Shown piece by piece: positions 54,401-62,745 of a stretch of DNA of 64,000 bases; within the stretch, counting starts at the first letter, position 1, and every line of letters starts with the position of its first letter. Origin of the DNA: Monarcha castaneiventris obscurior (Eukaryota > Chordata > Aves > Passeriformes > Monarchidae); the NCBI GenBank assembly GCA_026261815.1, contig JAMPIT010000417.1:1831501-1895500 (forward strand), read 5' to 3'. The position numbers and the translations under genes were made by a program. The notes under the pieces are model-generated. The model was not told the DNA's origin, ran no database searches, and worked only from the letters and a program-made list of their open reading frames with translations.

Positions 54401-57400
54401 ACATGGTAAATGAGAAGAGACATTCCACAGAATGTTTCTACATCAGTAGAAAGCAAGTGAATTCCTGTATTTTTTTTTAGTGTAAGCTTTTTATATGTGT
54501 GATCATGTAAGAATTAAATAATCCAAAAAAACACTGATTCTGCTGCTAGTCTCACTAAGGCTGAAAATACAAGAAGATTGAAATTAAGCTTCTCTATTCA
54601 TTAATAAATGAACTGCACCTGTTTCAGGTAAGGTTTCTGTGTTTGTTTGCTTGTTTTAAATAAAGGAAGGATTCTTACAATTCTAAGTATGTTTTCCACT
54701 AATAAAGAGAAAGTTCTGAATAGGCTCCAAAGCGCATGAAATCAATTGGGACTTCCTGTTTCTCTCTCTAATGCATCTGGTACTTGTTAAAAGTAAGTAG
54801 ACGTCTACATAGACTTCTGATGGGATGCAGTCATGTGTTTTAGTTGTACTGGAAAAGGATTTTTCTCCTATAAAGCCATACATATCAATTTATAGTCCTG
54901 ATGAAATGCAGAGGATTCTTGCTCAGTAATGGGTAAGAGATCTTGAGTGAAAAGCAATGTCCTGATCAGCACATTAAAATAAAAAAAAAAAAGACATGTC
55001 TTTAATAGACCCTTATAGAACCTTGAAAGGCAGGTCTGATACAGTGCTCTTGAAGCAAAAGTCAACACAATGAGGCATGAGTTAGCATAGCCAGGCTAGT
55101 TTGAGCATCAGGAATGTTAACTATTGCAATTGCATAGACCTCTGCATAGACTTACTGACCAAGAAATAGAGTGTAGCCAGAATCTGAACACCCTAGTCTT
55201 CCACAATACTTACTGCAAAATCAAGTCCCTTAAGAAAGCACTGTGGCACTTTTTAAACTATCACGCAAGCTACATTCCAGCAAAAGCAGTACTTTGTTCA
55301 TGACAACTAAAAATGCAACTCCTGTTCCCAAATCTTGTCCTCCTTCACATCTTAGGTTCTGATTTTGAATGTTTTTCAGAGATTTGTATTTGAAGTGTTG
55401 CAAGAATCAGCTGGTAGCAGATGTTAAGCACAGTGAAGCTGCAGCAAGTGGTATTAGCAGAGAGGACCAGAAACATTTTGCATGCCTGTATTGTCCAAGG
55501 ATTCCACCTGTGCCACCAGAGTGAGCTGCAGTAATCCAGATTATAGTAACCAGATACTACTGGGAAGGAGAGGCAGGAAAGGTCTCCTGGAAGGGCACCT
55601 GCCTTAAATCTGGAGATGGATGATTTTCCAGAACTAAGGCAACCACATGGCTATAAACGGCTATCCATACCATCACATAAAAGCAGAACTGTAAAGCACT
55701 AATTCCATTACACTTCAAGTAATAGTGGTTTTATGCTGCACTCAGTACTGCCATGCACAGCATAGCTGGACTCTCTTGTGATTCATCCAAGGAAGAGAAC
55801 ATCCAAGGAAGAGAACATCCAAGGAAGAGAACATCCAAGGAAGAGAGAACAGCCTCTCCCTCAAAATATTTGGCCTTCAGCAGCAGCAGTGACTGTCCTA
55901 AGTTAAGAATGACCCAACTGTACCTCAATAAAGTATTTTCTCTCTTTCAGCCACTGGGAACTTCACACAAAATGTGATGTATGGGCAGTTATTAGCAGAA
56001 CCCACAATATCTTATACTTCAAATAGCCTCAAAGAAGAAGGTATTGAACAGACCTGTTGATATGTATTGAAAAAGCTTTTTGGCTGCAGCAAAAATGTTT
56101 AAACCTGTTTCCCCTCAGATGCTACCATTTACAAACTCCAAAGGCTACGTTCACAGTAAATTGCTCCAGCACTTCTGCAAACTGAATTTAATGATGCCTT
56201 CCTACAGTATACACAACAGCAATTTTGAAACTGTCATTTTACCTGCCCAGAGAAAAGGTGTCACTTTCTCACAAGAAAAATCCTTAACTGGGCTTGAAAG
56301 ATGTGTAGTAACCTACAGGCTGGAGAATTCCTTTAAAACCCACCTGCCTAAAACTGGACTCAGTAGCCTGTGTTATATAGACTAGGAGATCCAGCTTCTA
56401 CTTGGACACCTCTTTTTTCCCCAGACTTTATTAAATGGATCTCACCCTACTTACAACACATCCTATCCTGCTAACAAATCCAGCTCCAAGGCGTCCATCA
56501 CACAGCAAGTCTCCCTAGTCTGCTCAGGCTCTTGAGAACCCCCCCACCAGTTCTGGATTGTTGTGTTTATGCCCTGCATTGTTCCTGTCCATCCATTTTT
56601 GGGAATGGCAGCTTTAACTTCAGCTGCTCAGATAATTTTTATTCAGTCTCTAAACAAAAAATACATTCTACTTTCTTGCTTTTTTCTACATAATACTGCC
56701 AGTTCTTGCTGCTCCAGTGCGCGACCATTTCTACCCCCATGGTTAAGGCAGTAAGAGAAATGTTGAAGTTATCCAGGCAATTTGCCCAGGAAAAATTCCA
56801 ATTTGTCTGGACTAAGCACAAATAGATTTAATGCAAGGTCTTACCATCATCTAGAACACACAACATGCTGCTACCATCCCTAGCAATTGTATTACAAGTT
56901 CTGTGATATCTGACACAACTTGTAAAGCCCAGACCATGGAGCATCACAATTACATACAATTCTATAAACTTGTATAGAGCTGTATTTCCAGTTCTCATGG
57001 TCACAGGAAGGGAAGAAGACACTAATTCTGATTAAAAGAAATCCAGTATCAGATAGAAGACCGATACTTTTATAAAATTGCCTTTTTTAATTTCAATACA
57101 AAAGTACAATAAGCAACACAGCATGAGCAACAATGCTTTATGCATTTAAACAAATCAATGGACTACTAGGAGTAGGGTTTAACTCTTAAACATGCCAAAA
57201 AGTATGAAGACATGGAACTTTTCTCCATGGCCACACTTAGCTAGGTAGTACACTATTCTTACAGCAAGATCAATGAAGGAAAAACTAATCAGTTCAACTT
57301 TCAACAGAGAAAAACAAAGGAAAAGCGTAACATTTTTAATTCCCTTATGACTAGCATGTGCATCCACCTTACAGAGTATTGTAAACTCCAATAGTAACAC

Positions 57401-58594
57401 TACAGTGTATAGGGTTACCTGTTTTTAAAACATTTCATTACTCTGAAGCAATCTGAATCACACCATCTCCTTCTCATCACTGTCAATTAATGGGCTGGAG
57501 GGATGGAAAATACTGCTAATGCACAGTACAGGAAAATAAAACCCCCAAAACAAAAACCTTTACCCCAGTCACCCCCTAGAAAAGATCTTCCCTCACAAAC
57601 TGTTGATCCTTACACTTCAAACCGTATCATTCATTTGTTGTCAGATGCAAGATCTCAGCATGGAAAAGAAAGAAGAATTTCTGTCAATATCCCAAGTCAG
57701 CTAGAGCAACCTCCTTTTTCCTTTCCTGCAGTGCATGGGAAGAAAGGGGCATTTTTTAACACGTCTTTGAGCTGAGCATTCAGGTAAGAATTTTAAACTA
57801 GAAAGACAAGTTCCTTCATAAACAGAACACTTACCATAAGAGCCACTAAATACATGAAAGGATCACAAGGTTTGCCTATACATGCTTATGTTTATATATA
57901 TCATATGAACAAAACATAAAGAAAGATGAACTTGCCAGAAGACTATAACAAAAACTATTCCATAAAGCCGTACATCATGCATATACAGTATATTCTTACT
58001 TTATCCCTAGAACACACAGGCACACTTCTTCTGTCAATTTCCATTCCTGCCACAGCCCCCTTTTAACTTCATAAAAGGAACCATAATACTTCTCTGCTGC
58101 CAGACACAATCACCTGCTCCAGAGTTTATTAAACAAACCCTGAGAAACAAACCCAAACCCTAGTATTCACCACTGTGATCGAGACAGAGTCACGGCATTA
58201 AATCATCAGCGCTGTTGACTCTGGTGAGTAAGTTCTCTATTACGCTTGTATCCCTCTAGTTTCGATTGAGGATATATCTCGAATATTGGTTTCTATTAAG
58301 CCAATATCCAGTTTCATTTTCCTATACCAAAAAGTGTTCAGAGCACTAATATGAAAGAATCACGTAGGAAAAACCCTTCCCTTTAGATCGTCAGCCTAGC
58401 AAACGTGGAGACCTCCCGGGGAACGAACGTGCTGCAGGTTGGCGGCAGCCTCTCAGAGCCCGGCACCCAAAGCCCCGGGCAGCCCCAGCGGGGCCGCCTG
58501 CCCTCACCCGCCTTACCCTCGTCTTGCGGCGCCGGTGCCGCTCCGGGTCCGAGTAGGTCCTGTCCACGGCGAGCGCCGTGTCGCTGCCCGGCAT
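18114..58594 (-). CDS. TMCC3: TMCC3, complete four-exon coding region (471 aa)
   Basis: Transmembrane and coiled-coil domain protein 3, an ER membrane protein reported to sit at three-way junctions of the tubular ER network. The joined exons keep one frame: 78 + 899 + 136 + 303 nt give 471 residues. The N-terminus [15 protein letters not shown] is that of the long TMCC3 isoform. Residues about 66-146 form a first coiled coil. Residues 200-217 carry the conserved [14 protein letters not shown] motif. About 247-264 is an acidic, serine-rich linker. About 279-398 is a second coiled coil, including [13 protein letters not shown]. Two hydrophobic membrane segments follow at about 407-428 and 438-454, and a short tail ends ERMIIPR. 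Length is close to the human protein (477 residues as I remember it). The ATG at 58594 has A at -3. A Met at residue 32 ([11 protein letters not shown]) is the start of the known shorter isoform. Identity and exon structure are highly supported. Confidence 0.97.
18417..21083 (-). other. TMCC3: TMCC3 intron 3
   Basis: Donor CAG|GTACTT after 21084 and acceptor before 18416. About 2.7 kb, AT-rich, no recognisable repeat or nested gene. Confidence 0.9.
21084..21219 (-). other. TMCC3: TMCC3 exon 3 (136 bp)
   Basis: Acceptor TTTTCCTAATAAG abuts 21219 and donor CAG|GTACTT follows 21084. It completes an Arg codon split AG|A, then encodes [20 protein letters not shown] and continues to YERSRDVQ. This is the continuation of TMCC3 coiled coil 2 and is too short to stand out as a long ORF. 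Confidence 0.95.
21220..22698 (-). other. TMCC3: TMCC3 intron 2
   Basis: Donor AG|GTATTTTC after 22699. About 1.5 kb with several chance open frames and nothing recognisable. Confidence 0.9.
22699..23597 (-). other. TMCC3: TMCC3 exon 2 (899 bp, main coding exon)
   Basis: Acceptor TTCTTTTCTCTCAAG abuts 23597 and the exon begins GTG GAA AGA CAT, encoding [18 protein letters not shown]. It carries coiled coil 1, the [14 protein letters not shown] motif, the acidic serine-rich linker and the beginning of coiled coil 2, ending at RYR. The open frame that continues to 22623 is intron read-through. Confidence 0.97.
25238..25311 (+). repeat. Direct repeat, copy 1
   Basis: A 74-bp segment whose first 60 bp recur without mismatch 291 bp to the right; the last 14 bp differ at two positions. 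The intervening 217 bp is single copy. See copy 2. Confidence 0.95.
25529..25602 (+). repeat. Direct repeat, copy 2
   Basis: Second copy of the 25238-25311 segment in the same orientation, beginning AAAATAGTCTAAAAATG and passing through TGGATACAAGCCCAAACC. Near-identity implies a recent duplication or an assembly overlap error. Confidence 0.95.
26036..26145 (+). repeat. G/T-rich low-complexity tract with G-quadruplex motif
   Basis: About 110 bases dominated by G and T on the plus strand, with GGTT iterations. Positions 26102-26131 hold four G-runs of at least three separated by loops of 6, 4 and 6 bases, which meets the usual G3+N1-7 quadruplex pattern. The G-rich strand is the template strand of TMCC3. 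Confidence 0.75.
32600..32720. repeat. AT-rich low-complexity stretch
   Basis: About 120 bases that are over 80% A/T with many TATA/ATAT steps, part of a generally AT-rich 32.3-33.7 kb block of TMCC3 intron 1. No unit repeat is regular enough to call a microsatellite. Confidence 0.5.
34374..34698 (-). other. Exon-like segment with 95-codon open frame, unrecognised
   Basis: On the minus strand a strong pyrimidine-tract acceptor (CCCCTCTGTCCTCCTAG) abuts 34698, and a strong donor (CAG|GTAAGATAAG) follows 34374, giving a 325-bp potential exon. In the phase-1 frame it is open until TAG at 34412-34410. The product starts [19 protein letters not shown], has a basic and acidic N-terminal half, a hydrophobic stretch (cores [15 protein letters not shown] and [16 protein letters not shown]), and a helical charged tail ending [11 protein letters not shown]. 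No ATG starts it, so it would need an upstream exon. The stop lies 36 nt before the donor. TMCC3 exon 1 ends in phase 0 and would meet a stop after nine codons here, so it is not a simple coding exon of TMCC3. It could be a 5' UTR or poison exon, an exon of another transcript, a decayed retrocopy, or chance. I do not recognise the protein. Confidence 0.3.
38609..38632. repeat. Perfect 24-bp spacer-free palindrome
   Basis: The 12-base arm AAATATCACAAT is followed directly by its exact reverse complement. It sits in TMCC3 intron 1 with no flanking target-site duplication seen. Confidence 0.95.
44242..44372 (+). mobile_element. CR1 LINE 3' tail fragment
   Basis: The segment carries the classic CR1 3' UTR words in order on the plus strand: GGGCTTTGAGCAACCTGG, CTGCCCATGGCAGG, GGTTGGAA, GATCTTCAAGGTCCCTTCCA and the terminal ATGATTCTGTGA unit. 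Only about 130 bp remain, as in most avian CR1 copies. Upstream sequence to about 44193 may also belong to it. Confidence 0.88.
44560..44574. repeat. Homopolymer A15
   Basis: Fifteen consecutive A residues on the plus strand in TMCC3 intron 1, about 190 bp right of the CR1 tail but not part of it, because CR1 ends in an octamer-like repeat rather than poly-A. Confidence 0.8.
46764..47326 (+). mobile_element. Solo LTR of an avian endogenous retrovirus (ERVL-like)
   Basis: The sequence starts TGCACTGGTTTTGGCTG, continues with TAGAGTTAATTTTCTTCA and GGGGCTGTGTTTTGGA, and ends in CACAACA, matching in order an LTR family common in bird genomes and usually classed as ERVL-related. A TATA-like ATATAAAG lies at about 47030-47038, and ATTGAACTGT occupies the place of the usual ATTAAACTGT polyadenylation region. 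No gag, pol or env sequence adjoins it, so it is a solo LTR left by recombination between two LTRs. Flanking pentamers GTGAC (left) and GAGAC (right) match at four of five bases, consistent with a 5-bp target duplication with one later mutation. Edges are good to a few bases. Confidence 0.88.
50230..50665. other. GC-elevated segment of unknown origin in TMCC3 intron 1
   Basis: A block distinctly richer in G and C than its surroundings, from GAGGCTCTGTCCTGGGCAGG to about ACCCGACCTAGG, including a direct CAGGGAGG/CCAGGGAGGGAG theme. The composition contrast suggests an old inserted element, possibly an LTR, or an intronic regulatory element. I do not recognise a family. Confidence 0.3.
51523..51559. 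repeat. Perfect 16-bp inverted repeat with 5-nt loop
   Basis: Arm CTTGCTCCTCCTTTTT (51523-51538), loop GCTTT, then its exact reverse complement (51544-51559). The arms are pyrimidine and purine strands, giving a strong hairpin in RNA of either strand. The flanks do not extend the pairing. Confidence 0.95.
53321..53343. repeat. Perfect 10-bp inverted repeat with 3-nt loop
   Basis: GTTTGGAATT, loop ATA, then AATTCCAAAC. A small AT-rich hairpin; nothing in the surroundings suggests a function. Confidence 0.9.
55784..55847 (+). repeat. 16-bp minisatellite, four copies
   Basis: The unit CATCCAAGGAAGAGAA is repeated four times head-to-tail; the first three copies are identical and the fourth differs only at its last base (GAGAG). 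It is short enough to be length-polymorphic. Confidence 0.95.
58517..58594 (-). other. TMCC3: TMCC3 exon 1 coding part (26 codons)
   Basis: ATG at 58594-58592 in the context GAACATGCC, encoding [15 protein letters not shown] and ending at RRRKTR. Donor AGG|GTAAGG follows 58517 in phase 0 and joins to VERHDM of exon 2. The same frame is open upstream of the ATG for at least 53 codons. Confidence 0.95.
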
Positions 58595-58688
58595 GTTCGG
58601 GCTCGGGCTTCTGCTGCTGCTGCTCCGTGCCGGGCGCGGTGCCACCCAGGGCCGCCCAAGCACCAGCCCCGCGGCCGCGGGACTGAGC

Positions 58689-58718
58689 GGGATCGGGATC
58701 GGGGCCGGGATCGGGGCC
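58689..58718 (+). repeat. GGGATC/GGGGCC hexanucleotide array in TMCC3 5' region
   Basis: Five consecutive six-base units: GGGATC, GGGATC, GGGGCC, GGGATC, GGGGCC. It lies 95-124 bp upstream of the TMCC3 ATG, in the 5' UTR or core promoter. The plus strand meets a G-quadruplex pattern; the TMCC3 transcript would carry the C-rich complement. Confidence 0.93.
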
Positions 58719-58860
58719 GCCGCACGGGAGCGCCGGGCACGCCCCGCCCGCACGGCCCCGCCCGCCCCGCGGCCGCTCCGCCGCTCCCCGGCGCTCCGGG
58801 CGAGCCCGCCGGGGCCCCAGGCTGTGCTGTCCCCCTCCTGCGAAAATGGAAGGACGCCTG

Positions 58861-61800
58861 AGAGGGGAAGAAGGTGGGAGAGAGCTTAGCCAGAGGGACC
58901 GGGCCAGAAGTCCCTTCGCTGGTTTAATTTTCAAGGCCGTCGTGTCTGCGGGGACAGCAGGAGCTGGGACGCGATGATCTCCCAGAGGTATGGCTGGACG
59001 GAGGGATGACAGTTCCTCCTCCTGACAGCCGCTGCTCTGGGTCCGATCCAGCTCTTGGAGGGAGTTACCATCAAGGAATTTCGGCTTCCGTTAAAACAAA
59101 CCTAGACCCTGTGGCTACAGTAAAACCTCACAAAACACAGCAAATCCTAAAGGTTCAGAAGTCCAGAGGGGGAAGAAACGAAGACACCAGAAGTATTGTG
59201 CAGTCAGTTTTGAGCAGACTCACTTGTAAGGTTTTGACTTCGGTAGCCTAAGGTACCCTGGACACAACTGAGCACTGCTGCTTGAAAGCCCTTGATACCT
59301 AGAGGTTTTCACAATAAAATGGTATAAACATTCTGTCAAACTAACTAAATAATCAGGGCTTGCATTTTCCAAAGTGGTCCGTGGAGCACAGCAACCAATT
59401 CAGCCCTCTTTTCTGCACATTACATGTGAGACAAATCCTTCAATGTCCTGGCACAGGGGAGCTTCAAACAATACTTCTTGAATGCTCGAGGAAAACTTGT
59501 TTTCCAGGGCATGCGTATGCCAATGTATTTAAATTCCTAAGAGTTGAGTGGAGTTTCTGACTGATTTTCACATTTATCTTATTTACTTTCTATGTCAAGG
59601 AATGCATTTAAGTGACACTTAACACATTTTAACCCACTGAAAAGTGTAAGTAAAATATTGTTCTATAATCACGAAGTTGGAGAGGAAATGTACTTCATTT
59701 CCTTTCTGAAATAAACAGAATAGTTGAGTTACCACCTCTAATTATTACACGAGTAGATCTGGATTTGCTTCAGGCCAACTCCCTTGCAAGAGTAGCAGGT
59801 CTTCACCTTTTAGGTACAGTTGTTATGATGCTCATGCATGAGTCACACTGCTTTTCTTCTCTACTTGGAGACAGCAACAATCTCAAGACATGTGGGTATA
59901 TAAACATACTTAAATATCAGCATAGATAACTATCCTAGGAGGACCTTGCAGATTTAAAAAATATTTTCCTGCCACAATTTGGTGACATCATATGTTCCAA
60001 GATAACAGTACTGTCACAGGTTAATTATCTGACACAAGGGCCTCCTTGGTGATTCCAAGTAATGAGGTCTTTGTAAATGAAACACCTGGAATTCTAAAAT
60101 AAAAATAAATACTAGACCTCACCTTCTAGGCAGGTGTTTCTTCTTCAACTCTAACACCAGTTTTAACAAAGTTATCCCAAAGCAAACAATGAGTGGGTTT
60201 ACTAAAGGAAGCACTATTTTCCTAATGCAGTATTCAAAGTAACCAAACTAACACTGGATACTGCACACAGGTAGTGACTCGCCACCCTTCCTATACTTCT
60301 TATGAAGGTGAATGAGCTAGCTTAAGTTAAAAGGCTGCTGGGGAAAAAAAAAAACCAGAAATGGAAACTGTGTTTTTTCAGTTCTTCAGCTCAGACATGA
60401 ACATTAATTCATGTGCCAGAGGGTGAGGAACTCTGGAGGTAAAGGTGAGTAAAAAATTAAATAGGCAAATTTTGTGGCGCTTGGGGTAAGTAATAATTGC
60501 ACATTTCCAAACAGGAATGTGTAGTTTCCAGCACCTAGGATGAAACATCCTTACTTCCTCAGAAACTTTCAGGGGTTTTTAAAGACTTGCCAGATGTAGT
60601 TGATCAAAGCATAGAAAGGGTAAGCAGTTGGAATAGGGATAGATAAAAGACTGCAACTGCTTGATGTTTTAGTAATAGGAGGCTTATTATAAAACATACT
60701 TTATTCAAAAGCTTAAGAGTTTTATTTAAATATCAGCCTTATTTAAATAGTAGCAGCAGAATAGCCACAAAATGGCGAAACTTCTCTTCAAGATAAAAAG
60801 AGGCAGGAATATGCAATATATATTTAGGAGTAGTATTAACATACATACTACTATATTTACAAGGAAAGCTCTGTCCTAATGTAGCCTCTAAGAAGAGAAC
60901 ATAATACAGCTGGTCTCATAAGACCCCAGTGTTGCATTAGTCACACCTTCCAAGCAATCCTGTGGATCTGTTGCTTGGGCACTGCTCTCAGTGGTGCATA
61001 CCAGAAACTACAGCTCCAGGCTCCTATGCCAGCAGTGAAAGCCCTGGCACTGGGCTGTTCCTGAGGGAGCTGTGACCACAGGACAGCAGGCCAGTCAATT
61101 AGGAACAACTGCTGCACTCAGCAGCAAGTTACAGTGCAGGAGAAATAGCTGCTTGGGTAGACGCACCTGTCCCACAGGTCAGGGGAGTCCTTCCACACAA
61201 GCTGAAATAGGAGCCATTGTCATTTTGACATTCTCTGCAAGTGCCACATCTCAAGAAATGGTTCTTTTCATATGTTGGAGTTAAATCATCTGCATCTTCA
61301 GAATTTATGTCAAACTGTGGTGCAATGCAATTCTCTAATGAAAGGCTGCTCTTTTCCCCCTTTATCTTTCCTTCTCACACATGTGCCACTAGGTCCTTCC
61401 TGGGCTGGAGCAGGAGCGTGTTCTTATCCTATGGCACATTTGCAGAATGCATGTCATTTGGCTTGGCTGAACAAAGACCACCTGCCCTCCTCTTGCACAC
61501 ACAGCTGGTTTGCACAGCTCTCCTTCCCCACTCCAAAACAGAGACGTGACACCCTCAACGTGGCAGAATAGTGCACAGCACAGTACTACTGAGAGCTTCA
61601 CCGAGTACTTCTCTCAATGTTACTTTCAAAAGCCCACAGAGTTTAAACAAATGTTCTTCCCACACACTGCACCTGCTCTCAACCGAACCTTCACTCCACT
61701 AAAGTAAATTCTTCCACATACTGGCAGGAACATGAGGTTGGACTCACAGTGACATAGATAGAAATGGTAGCCCATAGATTTATTCTCTCATCCTTTGTTC

Positions 61801-62599
61801 TTCTCAGAAAGTATTTTAAAAATTAATTTATATGGCTTAAATAAATGATAAAATGTTAAATCATTCCAGCCATCCATTCTGCCAGTTTTAAAGTTCAAAT
61901 ACCTCAAAATCCCTCACTGAGTGCCCAGCTGTCAGTGCCCATCCTTTTCCAGTCCTTTCCCTCACTTCGGCATGCTGGCATAATCCACAATGCTTAACTC
62001 TTGATATTTATATTATTTTGCCTACCTTTTAAAAGTGACCTTTTAAAGAGTGATGCCTATTAGGAACAGAAGGTCTAGTTAGACTTAAGATCACTGTACA
62101 AGAGTATTCACCACTGTATTTGGTTTTCAGAGGGACATCAATATTGCATTTGCCTGTATTGCCATATTTTAGGAAAATCAAATCTCTGGAGGTGCAGCAG
62201 AGGCACTGTCCAAAGGAGGCCCATCAGCTGGAGCCTGAGCTTTCTGGAGATGATTCCTGCCTCACTCTTCACTTCAGGATCTGCATCTTTGCCATCCATT
62301 TTTTGCCCCATGACCATGTGTGATGCTTGCACAGCAGACACAGCACTCCCACCTGCAAGCCATAAATTATCCGTACTGACTTATGCATAGGCCATAGAGG
62401 GAGCAGAAGTGCCTTTGGCACTTGTGGGATTGCCTAGCAAAACCCAACTCCCACACAATGGAATCCCCTAGATAGTGTCAAACACACACACTGGGAAGTA
62501 ACAAAAAAACCCCCAAACAAACCTTTATAGAGGTGGAAAACATGGAAACTCTTTCATTTGGAGGCTGGCTCAAGGTTTGGCCCCATTCTCTTTCCAGTT
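58861..62599. other. TMCC3 upstream flank
   Basis: No gene, splice-bounded exon or recognisable repeat found. Several open frames of 65-102 codons on both strands, for example around 61241-61601, overlap each other in different frames and look like chance. It may hold TMCC3 enhancers, which cannot be read by eye. Confidence 0.5.
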
Positions 62600-62745
62600 T
62601 TATCAAATCTGGATCTTGGCAATTTACTTTACTTCTTTGGACTTCTACTACCCTATCTATAAAAGGAGAAGCATGGCACATCTTTCTCATGTGGAGAGCC
62701 TTGAGCTCCTCCAGAATTAAAAGTGCTATTATTAAATGTTGTGTT
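62600..62745 (+). mobile_element. Ancient MIR-like SINE remnant
   Basis: The stretch GATCTTGGCAATTTACTTTA through CCCTATCTATAAAAGGAGA aligns word by word with the MIR consensus region (CCTTGGGCAAGTCACTTAAC ... TCCTCATCTGTAAAATGGGGA). A later AAGTGCTATTATTAAATGTT resembles the MIR/L2 3' tail. Divergence is high, as expected for an amniote-age element. The alignment is by eye only. Confidence 0.5.

Larger units (their letters stand above)
23598..58516 (-). other. TMCC3: TMCC3 intron 1 (about 35 kb)
   Basis: Bounded by donor AGG|GTAAGG at 58517/58516 and the acceptor before 23597, both in phase 0. A long first intron matches mammalian TMCC3. Its recognisable contents are listed separately: a direct-repeat pair at 25.2/25.5 kb, a G/T-rich tract at 26.1 kb, an exon-like ORF at 34.4 kb, palindromes, a CR1 tail at 44.2 kb, a solo LTR at 46.8 kb and a minisatellite at 55.8 kb. 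Long stretches between them (for example 26.2-34.3, 34.7-38.6, 38.6-44.2, 47.3-50.2 and 53.4-55.7 kb) are AT-rich, with nothing I can name beyond chance ORFs and short simple runs. Confidence 0.9.
58410..58860. promoter_or_regulatory. TMCC3: CpG island, TMCC3 promoter and first exon
   Basis: Sharp rise to GC-rich, CpG-dense sequence covering TMCC3 exon 1 and its upstream region, with GCCCCGCCC-type Sp1-like boxes at about 58741-58770. No clear TATA box. Transcription is leftward; the start site is probably between about 58620 and 58860 but cannot be fixed from sequence. Confidence 0.88.

Noticed and set aside
58215..58232. Strong plus-strand donor-like site CTG|GTGAGTAAG left of the TMCC3 island
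   Set aside because: It is on the strand opposite to TMCC3 and no plus-strand exon or promoter next to it could be supported.
58383..58934. 183-codon and other long frames in the TMCC3 CpG island
   Set aside because: Same GC-rich artefact; only the frame giving [15 protein letters not shown], with a proper donor, is the TMCC3 exon.
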